In this document: one piece after another, positions 1 through 9,635 of the stretch
Position numbering within the stretch: position 1 is the first letter of the stretch
Layout: every line of letters begins with the position of its first letter
Assembly (NCBI RefSeq): GCF_013404595.1
Contig: NZ_JABVAX010000001.1
Span: forward strand, 558,001 to 622,000
DNA from: Jannaschia marina
GTDB taxonomy: Bacteria > Pseudomonadota > Alphaproteobacteria > Rhodobacterales > Rhodobacteraceae
DNA length: 64,000 nt
Direction: 5' to 3'
Notes under the pieces: generated by a model
What the model saw: only the letters and a program-made list of their open reading frames with translations
Told to the model about the DNA's origin: nothing
The model's database searches: none
Program-made: the position numbers and the translations under genes

Positions 1-287
1 CCATGCAGGTCGTGCGGGATATGGTAGATCTGCGGCCCTTCGGGCAGCTTTGCGCGCAGATAGCCCGTCTCCCGTAGGTCGAGCGCGGCCCAGTCGCCCA
101 TGGGCACATCCGCCGAAAGACCCTCGATGACGCTGCCCTCGCAGGGTTCCCCGGTCAGGAAGGACACGTGGTTGATCGGCGTCGCGCGCCAGACCCTGCG
201 CCAGCCTGCTACGCGCATCCGTTTCGCGCCCGGGTAGACGTGCGTCTGCCGGTTCACGAGGCTGCCATATCCGAAAAAGCGATTCAT
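1..287 (-). CDS. gamma-glutamylcyclotransferase-like protein (3' end cut by window)
   Basis: The first 95 residues read MNRFFGYGSLVN... The FGYGSLVN start is the nucleotide-like loop typical of the gamma-glutamylcyclotransferase (GGCT/AIG2-like) fold, which releases 5-oxoproline from gamma-glutamyl compounds in the cytoplasm. The ATG at 287 is preceded by GGAAGG at good spacing. The C-terminal half, with the expected catalytic glutamate, lies outside the window. It is divergent from the gcv operon, with about 250 bases between them that hold the riboswitch. The fold assignment rests on the N-terminal motif only; substrate unknown. Confidence 0.75.
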   Translation of the reverse strand, partial: MNRFFGYGSLVNRQTHVYPGAKRMRVAGWRRVWRATPINHVSFLTGEPCEGSVIEGLSADVPMGDWAALDLRETGYLRAKLPEGPQIYHIPHDLH

Positions 288-341
288 CGTCGCCTTCCGT
301 AATCTTCCCTTGCCTGCGGGTCGAGTGTTTCGTATCGGAAA

Positions 342-503
342 CATGCACGCCCGGGAGACTCTGTCGTACCGACAGGGCCGAAGGAGCAACCGCCCCGGTA
401 AACTCTCAGGCAAACGGACCTGGCGTGCGAAGAACTCTGGAGAGTGCCCCCATGCGGGGCCGCCGAAGGGATAGCGATCTCAGGCGAAAGGACAGAGGGG
501 GCA
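342..503 (+). promoter_or_regulatory. tandem glycine riboswitch upstream of gcvT
   Basis: Two consecutive aptamer-like units are visible. The first (about 342-428) has GGGAGACTCTG, CCGAAGGAGCAA and AACTCTCAGGCAAA followed by GGAC. The second (about 432-503) has CTCTGGAGAG, GCCGAAGGGATAGC, ATCTCAGGCGAAA and GGACAGAGG. These are the conserved core strings of the gcvT-associated glycine riboswitch, and the element lies directly in front of gcvT. The family senses glycine and normally turns on glycine cleavage genes. Boundaries are estimated from the P1 helices. Confidence 0.95.
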
Positions 504-510
504 TCGAAGC

Positions 511-525
511 GGGCCGGTCCGGCCC
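511..525 (+). promoter_or_regulatory. hairpin between riboswitch and gcvT ribosome binding site
   Basis: GGGCC, GGTCC, GGCCC forms a near-palindrome that ends four bases before the GGAGG (529-533) of gcvT. It could form a five-pair stem and act as part of the riboswitch expression platform that exposes or hides the binding site. This role is inferred from position; no U-run follows, so it is not a standard intrinsic terminator. Confidence 0.5.
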
Positions 526-540
526 CATGGAGGTGCCGTG

Positions 541-1650
541 ATGTCCGACCCGATCGACCTGCCGCTTGCGGCGCTTCACACCGAACTTGGCGGCAAGATG
601 GTACCCTTCGCGGGCTATTCCATGCCGGTGCAATACTCGCTTGGCGTGATGGCGGAGCATCTGCATGTGCGCGCGAAGGCCGGGCTCTTCGACGTGTCGC
701 ACATGGGTCAGGTGATCCTGCGCGGGACGGGCGCGGCGGCCGCGCTGGAAGCACTGCTGCCGATCGACGTGATCGGGCTTTCCGAAGGACGGCAGCGCTA
801 TGGCCTTCTGATGCTGCCCGACGGAGGCGTGGCCGACGACCTCATGGTGGCGAACCGGGGCGATCACCTCGTCGTCGTCGTGAACGGCGCGATGAAACAC
901 GCCGACATGGAGATCCTGCGTGCGGGGCTGCCGGACCTCTCGGTCGAGCTGCAGGAGGATCGCGCGCTCCTTGCCCTGCAGGGGCCCGCGGCCGAGGGCG
1001 TGCTCGCCGCCCTCGTCCCCGATGTCGCCGCGATGCGGTTCATGGATGTCGCCACCTTCGACTGGTCGGGCACAGACCTCTGGGTCAGCCGGTCGGGCTA
1101 TACCGGCGACGACGGTTACGAGATTTCGGTGCCGGTCGCTGAGGTCGAGGCGCTGGCCCGTGCGCTCCTGTCGCATGAAGATGTCGAGCCCATCGGCCTC
1201 GGCGCGCGCGACTCGCTCCGGCTCGAGGCGGGGATGCCGCTTTACGGACAGGATCTGACGCCAGAAATCTCTCCGGTCGAGGCGGGCCTCGGCTGGGCGA
1301 TCCAGAAGGTCCGCCGCACGGGGGGCGAGCGTGCCGGCGGCTTCCCCGGAGCCGACCGCGTGTTACGCGAGTTGGCAGAGGGCACCGCGCGTCGCCGAAC
1401 GGGCCTCCTGCCGCAGGGCCGCGCACCGATGCGCGCCGGCGTGATGCTCTACGATGCGCCCGGTGCGGTCACTCCCGTGGGCACCGTGACCTCCGGCGGC
1501 TTCGGCCCGTCGGTGGGCGCACCCATAGCGATGGGCTATGTTCTCGCGGGGGCGGCCGCCGGCGCGACGCTTTACGGTGAGGTCCGCGGCAAGCGGCTGC
1601 CGGTCACCGTGGCCGACCTGCCGTTCCACACACCCCGATACAAGCGCTGA
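541..1650 (+). CDS. gcvT: glycine cleavage system T protein (aminomethyltransferase)
   Basis: A 369-residue T protein. It transfers the aminomethyl group on lipoyl-GcvH to tetrahydrofolate, giving methylene-THF and ammonia. Visible family features are [11 protein letters not shown] near the N terminus, [11 protein letters not shown] (the folate-binding region) and GYTGDDGYE. The ATG at 541 is chosen over the in-frame GTG at 538 because GGAGG at 529-533 is spaced correctly for 541. It is first in gcvT-gcvH-gcvP, 15 bases before gcvH, and sits under the glycine riboswitch. Length is normal for the family. Confidence 0.97.
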   Translation: MSDPIDLPLAALHTELGGKMVPFAGYSMPVQYSLGVMAEHLHVRAKAGLFDVSHMGQVILRGTGAAAALEALLPIDVIGLSEGRQRYGLLMLPDGGVADDLMVANRGDHLVVVVNGAMKHADMEILRAGLPDLSVELQEDRALLALQGPAAEGVLAALVPDVAAMRFMDVATFDWSGTDLWVSRSGYTGDDGYEISVPVAEVEALARALLSHEDVEPIGLGARDSLRLEAGMPLYGQDLTPEISPVEAGLGWAIQKVRRTGGERAGGFPGADRVLRELAEGTARRRTGLLPQGRAPMRAGVMLYDAPGAVTPVGTVTSGGFGPSVGAPIAMGYVLAGAAAGATLYGEVRGKRLPVTVADLPFHTPRYKR

Positions 1651-1665
1651 AGACCAGGAGGTTCC

Positions 1666-2025
1666 ATGAAGTACACCGAAGATCACGAATGGCTCGACAA
1701 CGACGATGGCGTCGTCACCGTCGGCATCACCGAACATGCCGCGACGCAACTCGGCGACGTCGTCTTCATCGAGCTGCCCGAGGTCGGGCGCACGGTGACG
1801 AAGGGCGAGGAGATCGTGGTGATCGAAAGCGTCAAGGCAGCCTCCGACATCCTGTCGCCGCTCGACGGGGAGATCACCGAGGTGAACGAGGCGCTGTCCG
1901 ATACACCGGGTCTGGTGAACGAGGACGCCGAAGCGGCGTGGTTCTTCAAGATGACGACGACCACCCCCGAGGAGATGGACGGCATGATGGACGAGGATGC
2001 CTACAAGGACTTCGTGGGCGACTGA
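1666..2025 (+). CDS. gcvH: glycine cleavage system H protein (lipoyl carrier)
   Basis: A 119-residue lipoyl-domain protein that shuttles the aminomethyl intermediate between GcvP, GcvT and the shared dihydrolipoamide dehydrogenase. The lipoylated lysine is K57 in IESVKAAS, within a normal single-domain H protein (YTEDHEW start, GDVVFIELPEVG). AGGAGG lies six bases before the ATG. It is the second gene of the glycine-induced operon; the L protein is not encoded here. Confidence 0.97.
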   Translation: MKYTEDHEWLDNDDGVVTVGITEHAATQLGDVVFIELPEVGRTVTKGEEIVVIESVKAASDILSPLDGEITEVNEALSDTPGLVNEDAEAAWFFKMTTTTPEEMDGMMDEDAYKDFVGD

Positions 2026-2049
2026 GGCACCGCCCTCGCCGTGCCCGCA

Positions 2050-2069
2050 GGGCGGGTCGAACCCCGCCC
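2050..2069 (+). promoter_or_regulatory. stem-loop between gcvH and gcvP
   Basis: GGGCGGG (2050-2056) pairs with CCCGCCC (2063-2069) around a six-base loop, in the 72 bases separating gcvH from gcvP. There is no U-run. It may tune the gcvH/gcvP ratio or protect upstream mRNA; function is inferred from position only. Confidence 0.45.
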
Positions 2070-2097
2070 TTACCTTCGCGAAAACCCGGAGCGACCG

Positions 2098-4929
2098 ATG
2101 CCCCTGACCGACTACGACACCTACGATTTCGCCAACCGCCGCCATATCGGGCCCTCGCCCGACGAGATGGACGAGATGCTCTCCGTCGTCGGTGCCGACA
2201 GCCTCGACGCGCTCATCGACGAAACTGTGCCGAAGTCGATCCGGCAGGCCGAGCCGCTGCCCTGGCCGCAGATGACCGAACACGCGATCCTCGGGCGGAT
2301 GCGGGCGCTGGCCGCGAAGAACCGGGTGACCGTGTCGATGATCGGGCAGGGCTATTCCGACACGGTGACGCCGCCCGCGATCCAGCGGAACATCCTCGAA
2401 AACCCGGCCTGGTACACGGCCTACACTCCCTATCAACCCGAGATCGCCCAGGGCCGGCTCGAGGCGCTGCTGAACTTCCAGACGATGGTGAGCGACCTGA
2501 CGGGCCTGCCCGTCGCCAACGCCTCGCTTCTCGACGAGGCCACGGCCTGCGCCGAGGCGATGGTCATGGCGCAGCGGGTGGCGAAATCGAAAGCCACCGC
2601 GTTCTTCGTGGACGAGAACTGCCACCCCCAGAACATCGCGGTCATGCGCACGCGGGCGGAGCCCTTGGGCATCGACCTGCGGGTCGGTCCGATTTCGGAG
2701 CTCGTGCCCGGCGACGCCTTCGGCGCGATCTTCCAATACCCGGACACGACCGGGGCATTGCGCGACCTGACGCCCCAGATGGAGGCGCTCCACGCCGAGA
2801 AGGCGCTCGGCATCGTGGCGACGGATCTGCTGGCGCTGTGCCTGCTGAAGGAGCCGGGCGCGATGGGGGCCGACATCGCCGTCGGCTCCGCGCAGCGCTT
2901 CGGCGTGCCGCTGGGCTACGGCGGTCCGCACGCCGCCTTCTTCGCCTGTGCCGATGCGTACAAGCGGTCCATGCCCGGCCGCATCGTCGGCGTGAGCGTT
3001 GACAGCCATGGCAACAAGGCCTACCGCCTGAGCCTGCAGACGCGGGAGCAACACATCCGACGGGAAAAGGCGACGTCGAACGTCTGCACCGCGCAGGCGC
3101 TGTTGGCCGTGATGGCGAGCTTCTACGCCGTCTTCCACGGGCCGAAGGGCCTGCACCACATCGCCACCCATGTTCATGCCCACGCCGTTGCACTCCGCGA
3201 TGCGCTTCGCGGGGCCGGGTTCGAGGTGGCTGCGGGGTCAATCTTCGATACTCTGACGGTCCACGTCGGGCCGATGCAGGGCGTCATCTGGCAAGCGGCC
3301 CGGGCCGCCGACATCACGCTGCGCCGGGTTGGCACCGATCGGCTGACCATCGCCTGCGACGAGGTGACGGACGCTGACATCCTCGCCCGCCTGCTCGGGG
3401 CCTTCGGTGTGGACGATGTGCCGGAGCCGCGCACCGACATTCCCGCCGATCTGGCCCGCACGACAGAATACCTGACCCACCCGATCTTCCACATGAACCG
3501 GGCCGAGGCCGAGATGATGCGCTACATGCGTCGTCTGGCCGACCGCGATCTCGCGCTCGACCGCGCGATGATCCCGCTCGGCTCCTGCACGATGAAGCTG
3601 AATGCGGCCGTCGAGATGATGCCCGTCACCTTCCCCGAGTTCGGGCGCATCCATCCCTTTGCGCCCGCCGAGGATGCTGCCGGTTACCGCGAGATGATCG
3701 AGGAGCTCTCCGACCGGCTCTGCGTCATCACCGGATACGATGCGATGTCGATGCAGCCGAACTCCGGCGCGCAGGGCGAATACGCGGGGCTTCTGACCAT
3801 TGCCGCCTATCACGCCGCCAACGGTCAGGAGAACCGGCGCGTCTGCCTCATCCCGACCTCGGCCCATGGCACCAACCCGGCTTCGGCGCAGATGGCGGGG
3901 ATGAAGGTGGTGATCGTCAAGGCGGCGGAGAACGGTGACGTCGACCTCGACGACTTCCGCGCCAAGGCCGAGGCGGCGGGCGATGACCTCGCCGCCTGCA
4001 TGATCACCTATCCCTCGACCCATGGCGTCTTCGAGGACACCGTGCGCGAGGTCTGCGAGATCACCCATGCGCATGGCGGGCAGGTCTATCTCGATGGGGC
4101 GAACCTGAACGCCATGGTCGGCCTGTCGAAGCCCGGCGAGATCGGCGCGGACGTCAGCCACCTGAACCTGCACAAGACTTTCTGCATCCCCCATGGCGGC
4201 GGCGGCCCGGGCATGGGGCCGATCGGCGTGAAGGCGCATCTGGCCGCGCATCTTCCGGGCCATCCCGAAACGGGTGGCGCGACCGGGCCGGTTTCGGCCG
4301 CGCCCTTCGGCAGTGCGTCGATCCTGCCGATCTCCTATGCCTACGTGATGATGATGGGCGGCGCGGGTCTGACCCAGGCGACGAAGGTCGCGATCCTCTC
4401 GGCGAACTACATCGCGCGCCGGCTCGAAGGGGCCTACGACGTGCTCTATAAGGGGCGGAACGGGCGGATCGCGCACGAATGCATCCTCGACACCCGCCCC
4501 TTCAAGGAGGCGGCGGGCGTCACCGTCGATGACGTGGCGAAGCGGCTCATGGACAATGGATTCCACGCGCCCACGATGTCCTGGCCGGTGGCCGGTACGC
4601 TGATGGTCGAGCCGACCGAGAGCGAGCCAAAGCCCGAACTCGACCGCTTCATCGACGCGATGCTTGCCATCCGCGAGGAGGTGTGGGCGATCGAGACCGG
4701 CAAGATCGACGCCGTGAACAATCCGCTCAAGAACGCGCCGCATACGATGGAGGATCTCGTCCGCGACTGGGATAGGCCCTACACGCGCGAGGCCGGGTGC
4801 TTCCCGCCGGGGGCCTTCCGGGTCGACAAGTACTGGCCGCCGGTCAATCGCGTCGACAATGTCGCGGGCGATCGCAACCTGATCTGCACCTGCCCGCCGG
4901 TCGAGGACTACCTGGAGGCGGCGGAATAG
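2098..4929 (+). CDS. gcvP: glycine dehydrogenase (decarboxylating), P protein
   Basis: A 943-residue fused P protein, the PLP enzyme that decarboxylates glycine and loads the aminomethyl group onto GcvH. The PLP lysine is K693 in HLNLHKTFC, followed by the glycine-rich [12 protein letters not shown]. The N terminus has the typical RRHIGPS. I start at ATG 2098 (CCGGAG just upstream) rather than the in-frame GTG at 2041, because the extra 19 residues run through the intergenic stem-loop and do not resemble the family. It abuts a convergent DUF2254 gene with one base between. Confidence 0.97.
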   Translation: MPLTDYDTYDFANRRHIGPSPDEMDEMLSVVGADSLDALIDETVPKSIRQAEPLPWPQMTEHAILGRMRALAAKNRVTVSMIGQGYSDTVTPPAIQRNILENPAWYTAYTPYQPEIAQGRLEALLNFQTMVSDLTGLPVANASLLDEATACAEAMVMAQRVAKSKATAFFVDENCHPQNIAVMRTRAEPLGIDLRVGPISELVPGDAFGAIFQYPDTTGALRDLTPQMEALHAEKALGIVATDLLALCLLKEPGAMGADIAVGSAQRFGVPLGYGGPHAAFFACADAYKRSMPGRIVGVSVDSHGNKAYRLSLQTREQHIRREKATSNVCTAQALLAVMASFYAVFHGPKGLHHIATHVHAHAVALRDALRGAGFEVAAGSIFDTLTVHVGPMQGVIWQAARAADITLRRVGTDRLTIACDEVTDADILARLLGAFGVDDVPEPRTDIPADLARTTEYLTHPIFHMNRAEAEMMRYMRRLADRDLALDRAMIPLGSCTMKLNAAVEMMPVTFPEFGRIHPFAPAEDAAGYREMIEELSDRLCVITGYDAMSMQPNSGAQGEYAGLLTIAAYHAANGQENRRVCLIPTSAHGTNPASAQMAGMKVVIVKAAENGDVDLDDFRAKAEAAGDDLAACMITYPSTHGVFEDTVREVCEITHAHGGQVYLDGANLNAMVGLSKPGEIGADVSHLNLHKTFCIPHGGGGPGMGPIGVKAHLAAHLPGHPETGGATGPVSAAPFGSASILPISYAYVMMMGGAGLTQATKVAILSANYIARRLEGAYDVLYKGRNGRIAHECILDTRPFKEAAGVTVDDVAKRLMDNGFHAPTMSWPVAGTLMVEPTESEPKPELDRFIDAMLAIREEVWAIETGKIDAVNNPLKNAPHTMEDLVRDWDRPYTREAGCFPPGAFRVDKYWPPVNRVDNVAGDRNLICTCPPVEDYLEAAE

Positions 4930-4930
4930 G

Positions 4931-6151
4931 TCACGGGGCCGCGGCGCGCACGGTGTCGCGGTCTTCCTGCAAGGCGAGCGCCGCATCCGATCGCTCCAGC
5001 GCGCGGACGGAAATGCGCTCGGCGGCCAGGCGCATTTCCGGGTCTTCGTGATCCATCAGCCGTGCGAGCGCGGCTTGCAGGGCGTGCTGCACTTCGACGA
5101 GGGTGGCCCCGTCGCGCGCGATGCGGTCGAGCGCGACTTCGACCGCTTCGGTCGGCGAGGTCCGCGGCACCCTCAGGCCGGGCAGCGGATCCTCGGCCTC
5201 GGCCCCCGTCCAGAGGTGCAGGAGGCGCGACTGCCGCTTGATGACATCGACGGCCGTCTGGGGGTCGTTCAGGCCGGGTGAGAGTGCACGCTGGCCGATT
5301 TCCGACATGACCTGCAGTCCGAAGATCGGATCCTGGTCGAAACTGCGAAGGTCCCCGACCACGATGTCGTCGAGCAGCTCCTCGTCGTCGACCTGCGCCG
5401 CCCCGACGCGCAGGACGGGGTCGCCCGGCCCCACCCAGTCGCCCGGCCGGACGAGAACGTCGACTTGGCCCTCGGGGCCCGCGTGCTCCGAGAGCTTCTC
5501 GAAGTCGACGTAGCGCACGTAGCCGAATTCCTGCGCCGCGACGGGGCGGCCGCGGGCGGCCTCGTCGGTCGGGATGGTGGCGCAGCCGAAATTCGGGTTC
5601 GCCGCCATCGTTTCCATTGCCGCCCGCGTCGCGGCCTCGACCCGGCCCGTCGTCTTTTCCATCGACCCGAGGGCGGCGAGTTGCTGCACCCAGCGGATGA
5701 GCGCGACGATGACGGCCAGGAGGACGAGGATCGTGGTGCCGTAGATGATGGGGAAGTCCTGCGCGTCATAGGCCCCTGCATTCACCAGCACCCGGGACAC
5801 GATGGCGAAGACGAACGCCCCGATGAAGGTGGCGAGTACCCGCTGCGTGCGCCCGTCCTCCCGCAGGAGGCGGTGGGAACGCGGCGTCGCCTGGCTTGCG
5901 GCAAACTGGTGTGCGGCCACCATCACCGACAGGGAGAAGGTCGAGACCGTCAGCATCGAATTGGTCAGGACCGAGAGGAGCTGCAAGGTCGGATCGCGAC
6001 CCATGAGATCACGCAGGCTATCGGGCATCAGCGGCCCGAGGAGCGGTGCGAGCCCGGCGCTCGCGACGGCGAGCAGGGAGTAGAGAGCGACCCGCACCCA
6101 GACCTGACGCAGCAGATCGCGCAGGAACCACAGGCCTTTGGACAACGTCAT
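4931..6151 (-). CDS. DUF2254 family inner-membrane protein
   Basis: A 406-residue protein matching the DUF2254 family. It has four hydrophobic segments in the first 170 residues (near 17-37, 57-82, 107-126 and 137-155), followed by a long soluble domain with DPIFGLQVMSEIGQRALSPGLNDP, a characteristic family stretch. The biochemical role is unknown. Start ATG 6151 has GGAG about 11 bases upstream, inside a hairpin. It is convergent with gcvP and divergent from tRNA-Ala. No operon partner. Confidence 0.85.
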   Translation of the reverse strand: MTLSKGLWFLRDLLRQVWVRVALYSLLAVASAGLAPLLGPLMPDSLRDLMGRDPTLQLLSVLTNSMLTVSTFSLSVMVAAHQFAASQATPRSHRLLREDGRTQRVLATFIGAFVFAIVSRVLVNAGAYDAQDFPIIYGTTILVLLAVIVALIRWVQQLAALGSMEKTTGRVEAATRAAMETMAANPNFGCATIPTDEAARGRPVAAQEFGYVRYVDFEKLSEHAGPEGQVDVLVRPGDWVGPGDPVLRVGAAQVDDEELLDDIVVGDLRSFDQDPIFGLQVMSEIGQRALSPGLNDPQTAVDVIKRQSRLLHLWTGAEAEDPLPGLRVPRTSPTEAVEVALDRIARDGATLVEVQHALQAALARLMDHEDPEMRLAAERISVRALERSDAALALQEDRDTVRAAAP

Positions 6152-6160
6152 TACATCGGA

Positions 6161-6181
6161 ACTCCGGGTTATGCCCGGAGT
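6161..6181 (-). promoter_or_regulatory. hairpin containing the likely ribosome binding site of the DUF2254 gene
   Basis: ACTCCGGG (6161-6168) and CCCGGAGT (6174-6181) form a perfect eight-pair inverted repeat with a five-base loop. On the minus strand the downstream arm contains the only plausible Shine-Dalgarno sequence (CCGGAG) for the gene starting at 6151. Folding would hide it. Regulation is inferred; an operator is an alternative. Confidence 0.45.
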
Positions 6182-6217
6182 AACGCGCAGGCCCGCGATT
6201 CGGGTCCGCCCATCCGC

Positions 6218-6246
6218 TTGACACGCCTTTCGCCCGCCGCCATACG
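6218..6246 (+). promoter_or_regulatory. sigma-70 type promoter of tRNA-Ala
   Basis: A consensus -35 TTGACA (6218-6223), a 17-base spacer and CATACG (6241-6246) as -10 place the start of transcription a few bases before the mature tRNA 5' end at 6256. Confidence 0.75.
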
Positions 6247-6255
6247 CGTCGCGTT

Positions 6256-6331
<76 letters not shown>

Positions 6332-6387
6332 GGTTTCTTCCTGATGCCCGACGAACGGCCCGCCGCCCGAAGGCGACGGACCAGGCC

Positions 6388-7461
6388 TCACCGCCTGTTC
6401 GGCTTCTCCTTCATCACGCGCCGCACCATCCGAGTGAAGTCCCTGTCGCTGGCCCGGCGCTCCGCGAGGGACGCCGCATTGAACCGCTCCTCCGCCTGAA
6501 GCTTGCGCCACCGGGCCAGTCGCGCGGCATCGAGCGTTCCCTCCGCGATGGCCGCCCGGACGGCGCATCCGGGCTCGCTTTCGTGGGCGCAGTCGCGGAA
6601 GCGGCACTCGGCGGCCAGCGTCACGAGGTCGGCAAAGAGATTCCCGATCCCGTCGGCGACATCGGTCAGGCGCAACTCCCGCATGCCCGGCGTATCCAGC
6701 ACGCAGCCGCGGCCCGGGATGCGGTGCAATTGGCGCGCCGTGGTCGTGTGGCGGCCCTTGGCGTCGTCTTCCCGGATGCCCTGCGTCGCGAGGGTGGCCC
6801 GCCCCAAGAGCGCATTCGTCAGGGTCGATTTCCCCACCCCGGAGGAGCCGAGGAAGGCGACGGTTCGCCCGGGCTTCGTCCAGGGGGCGAGCCGGGTGTC
6901 CGGGTCCGTGCCCCGCGCGTCGAGCGTGACGACGGGGACCCGCTCCGAGATCACACCGGCCTCGGCCGCGTAGCGGTCCGCGTCTTCGGCCAGGTCAGCC
7001 TTCGTCAAAAGGATGACCGGGTCGATCTCGGCCTCGAAGGCGAGGGCGATGTAGCGTTCCAGCCGTGCAACGTTGAAGTCGGCGTTGCAGGAGGTAACGA
7101 CGAAGAGCGTGTCGATATTGGCGGCGATCAACTGGACCTGCCGTCCCGTTCCGGGCGCGCGCCGCCGGAGGAGACTGCGCCTTTCGAGGAGTTGGCTGTC
7201 GCCCGGGCGCTCCGGATCGAGGAGGAGCCAGTCGCCCACGGTGGCATCGGGGCGCGGGGGCAGGGTGGTCTCGATCCCGTCGCCGGCGACGGTCAGGCCG
7301 CTGCGCTGCACCTCGGTCACGCGGATCGGCGGGCGGGCGTCGAGGTCGCCGCTTTCGATCTGCGAGGCGAAATGGGGATGCCAGCCGAGGGCGAGCAAGG
7401 GGTTTGCGGTGGCGGGCGTCTGCGCCGCCTTGGGAAAGAACTGGGAATAGTCCCGTGTCAT
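6388..7461 (-). CDS. rsgA: ribosome small subunit-dependent GTPase RsgA
   Basis: A circularly permuted GTPase (357 residues from the chosen start) that assists late maturation of the 30S subunit. Order of motifs: OB-fold region, LLTKADLAED (G4), GSSGVGKST (G1), CVLDTPGMREL (G3), then the C-terminal zinc knuckle CRFRDCAHESEPGC. That permuted G4-G1-G3 order is diagnostic. The start is uncertain: ATG 7461, ATG 7476 and GTG 7494 are in frame and none has a strong Shine-Dalgarno. Single gene, convergent with tRNA-Ala. Confidence 0.93.
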   Translation of the reverse strand: MTRDYSQFFPKAAQTPATANPLLALGWHPHFASQIESGDLDARPPIRVTEVQRSGLTVAGDGIETTLPPRPDATVGDWLLLDPERPGDSQLLERRSLLRRRAPGTGRQVQLIAANIDTLFVVTSCNADFNVARLERYIALAFEAEIDPVILLTKADLAEDADRYAAEAGVISERVPVVTLDARGTDPDTRLAPWTKPGRTVAFLGSSGVGKSTLTNALLGRATLATQGIREDDAKGRHTTTARQLHRIPGRGCVLDTPGMRELRLTDVADGIGNLFADLVTLAAECRFRDCAHESEPGCAVRAAIAEGTLDAARLARWRKLQAEERFNAASLAERRASDRDFTRMVRRVMKEKPNRR

Positions 7462-7644
7462 CGGATCTGCTTTCATGTCGTGCCGTGCGGGCACTGGTCA
7501 GTGTGAGGAGCACAGTAAGACCCTCGCCACGCGGGCGAGTGCGGCGGTCGATCTGCACCGGGAGGACATCGGCCTCCCCACATTACCGGGACATGAAGAC
7601 TCCGTGTTGGGTGCTGTGGGCCTAGCAGGCCCGGTCGCCAACGC

Positions 7645-7672
7645 AAAGGGCCGCCCCCGAAGGTGCGGCCCC
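7645..7672 (-). terminator. terminator of the sugar ABC operon
   Basis: On the minus strand GGGCCGC, a short inner stem closed by a TTCG loop, then GCGGCCC is followed by TTT, 20 bases after the stop of the last gene of the operon (7693). A second small hairpin (GGGCCT/AGGCCC, 7618-7632) lies beyond it. Confidence 0.65.
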
Positions 7673-7692
7673 CGTGTTGCAATCCCGTCCGA

Positions 7693-8631
7693 TCAGAACG
7701 GGCTGTCGGGGTAGTAGAACTCCATCGCGTTGTCCTGCGTCACGAGGACGGAGCCGATGGTGAAGGTGCCCGCGACGGGGGCGGTCGAGGTCAGGCCCAC
7801 GGCCGTCATCTCGATCGCGGTGGCGATCATCGAGGGCGGATAGGTGACGTTCGCCGGGATCATGGTGTCGCCGTCCGCTGTGCGCTTGATCATCTCCTTC
7901 ATGCCGGCCCCACCCAGCACGAATTGGATGTCGTCGCGCCCCGCCGCCTCGATCGCGGCCAGCACGCCGATCGCCATGTCGTCATCCGAGGCCCAGACGG
8001 CGTCGAGCTCGGGGTGCTTCGACAGGAAGTCCTGCATGACGGTGAAGCTGTCGTCGCGGTTCCAGTTGCCGTGCTCCATGTCGAGGATCTCGATGCCCGA
8101 ACCTTCGATCGCCGCCTGGAAGCCCTCGACCCGCTCGTTGTCGATGGTCGTCGGGATACCGCGCAGGGCGACGATCTTGCCGCCCTCGGGCAGGGCCGAA
8201 ACCATGTATTCGCCCGAGACGCGGCCGAAGCCGGGGTTGTCGCCCGCGACGTAGAGATCCTCGATCCCTTCCTGCGCCAGGCCACGGTCCACCACGGTGA
8301 CCCACGCCCCGCTGTCGGCGACGGCCTTCACGGGGCTCGTCAGCGGCTCGCTCTCGAAGGGCAGGACGACGAGCGCGGAGATGTTGCGCGTGGCCAGCAT
8401 GTCCTCGATGTCGTTCACCTGCTTTGACGGGTCCGAGGCGGTCGCGAGCACGAAGTCGAGCTCGGGATAGACCTCCTCCAGTCGATCCACGGCCTCCTGC
8501 GCGTGGAAGTTCATGCCGCCGGCCCAGCCGTGGGTCGCCGCCGGGATCGAGACCCCGATGACCTTCGTGTCCTGGGCGAGCGCGGGCAGGGCCGTCGCGG
8601 CCATCAGGGTCGCCAGTGCGAGATGTTTCAT
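7693..8631 (-). CDS. sugar ABC transporter periplasmic binding protein (RbsB-like)
   Basis: A 312-residue protein with a Sec signal peptide (cleavage likely after about residue 20, ALPALA|QD), then a periplasmic-binding-protein type I fold: GVSIPAATHGWAGG, DVVVLPF-like segments, PTTIDNERVEGF and DAVWASDDDMAIGV. The fold fits pentose, hexose or inositol binding; the ligand cannot be read from sequence. GGAGG precedes ATG 8631. It is the last gene of a five-gene operon, followed by a terminator. The binding protein at the 3' end is unusual, since it is normally the most abundant component. Confidence 0.9.
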   Translation of the reverse strand: MKHLALATLMAATALPALAQDTKVIGVSIPAATHGWAGGMNFHAQEAVDRLEEVYPELDFVLATASDPSKQVNDIEDMLATRNISALVVLPFESEPLTSPVKAVADSGAWVTVVDRGLAQEGIEDLYVAGDNPGFGRVSGEYMVSALPEGGKIVALRGIPTTIDNERVEGFQAAIEGSGIEILDMEHGNWNRDDSFTVMQDFLSKHPELDAVWASDDDMAIGVLAAIEAAGRDDIQFVLGGAGMKEMIKRTADGDTMIPANVTYPPSMIATAIEMTAVGLTSTAPVAGTFTIGSVLVTQDNAMEFYYPDSPF

Positions 8632-8666
8632 GGTCTTTCCTCCCTTGGTGTGTCCCGGGGGCCTCC

Positions 8667-9635
8667 TCAGCTCCCGGCTTTGCGTTCCCGCTGCAGGATC
8701 ACGGCGAGAATGATGATGACCCCCTGGATCGCCCCGTTGAGATAGGGACTGACCCCGTCGGTCAGGTTCAGGATGTTGTCGATGAGGCTCAGGATCAGGA
8801 CGCCGATCACCGTGCCCCAGACGCGGCCGAAGCCGCCCTTGAGCATGGTTCCCCCGATGATGACGGCGGCGATGGCCTCCAGTTCCCACAGGACGCCCGT
8901 GCTGCTCGACGCGGAGCCGAGGCGGGGGACATACATGATCGTCGCCACCCCAACGAGGAGCCCGAGGAAGACGTAGGTCAGCATCCTCACGCGGTCCACG
9001 TTGACCGATGAATAACGCGCCACCTGATCGTTCGAGCCGACGGCCGCCGCGTGCCGCCCGAAGGCCGCGCGCCGCATGACGATCTCGCCGGTGATGGCGA
9101 CGAGGGCGAAGACGATGATCGGCCAGCTGATGCCGAGGATGCCGCCGAAGTAGATCGGCCGGATCACGGTGCGCATCCCGAAGTCGAGCGAGAGCGTGCC
9201 GCCGTCGGCGAGCCAGGTCACGAGGCTGCGGTAGATGCCCATGGTGCCCAGCGTGACGATGAAGGCCTCGATCCGCATGGTCGTGATGAGGAAGCCGTTG
9301 ACGAAGCCCGCCACCGTCCCGGCCAGAAGCGCGGCCAGTATTCCGACGAGGACGAGCGCGACGCCCGGCCCGAGCGTCGGCAGAAGCCCGTTCATCACGA
9401 GGATCATCAACCCCGCGATGAAGGCCGCCATGGACCCGACGGAGAGGTCGAGCCCTCCGGACGTGATGACGAAGGTCATGCCGACCGCGATGATGCCGAT
9501 GAAGGCCGAGCGCGAAAGGACGTTGGTGACGTTGCCCGCGCTCAGGAAGTTCGAATTGAGCAGCGCGCCGACCACGATCAACGCCACCAGGGCGAGGATC
9601 GGGCCCAATACGCGCAGGTCCAGCTTGGCCATCAT
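8667..9635 (-). CDS. sugar ABC transporter permease (RbsC-like)
   Basis: A 322-residue polytopic membrane protein of the ribose/xylose/arabinose/galactoside (BPD transport type 2) family, with about eight to ten hydrophobic segments. Recognisable stretches are FVITSGGLDLSVGSMAA and AVIIGGTMLKGGFGRVWGT, the conserved cytoplasmic loop regions that contact the ATPase. The ATG overlaps the ATPase stop codon (ATGA), so translation is probably coupled. Together with the genes at 9632 and 7693 it forms a complete importer. Confidence 0.93.
   Translation of the reverse strand: MMAKLDLRVLGPILALVALIVVGALLNSNFLSAGNVTNVLSRSAFIGIIAVGMTFVITSGGLDLSVGSMAAFIAGLMILVMNGLLPTLGPGVALVLVGILAALLAGTVAGFVNGFLITTMRIEAFIVTLGTMGIYRSLVTWLADGGTLSLDFGMRTVIRPIYFGGILGISWPIIVFALVAITGEIVMRRAAFGRHAAAVGSNDQVARYSSVNVDRVRMLTYVFLGLLVGVATIMYVPRLGSASSSTGVLWELEAIAAVIIGGTMLKGGFGRVWGTVIGVLILSLIDNILNLTDGVSPYLNGAIQGVIIILAVILQRERKAGS

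Noticed and set aside
284..754. A minus-strand frame crossing the glycine riboswitch and gcvT start
   Set aside because: The riboswitch and gcvT explain the region, and the gene on that strand reads in another frame and starts at 287.
7592..7624. A ten-codon peptide MKTPCWVLWA followed by a small hairpin, resembling a leader peptide with tryptophans
   Set aside because: No amino-acid biosynthesis gene lies downstream on that strand; rsgA and the sugar operon are on the other strand. Too short to support.
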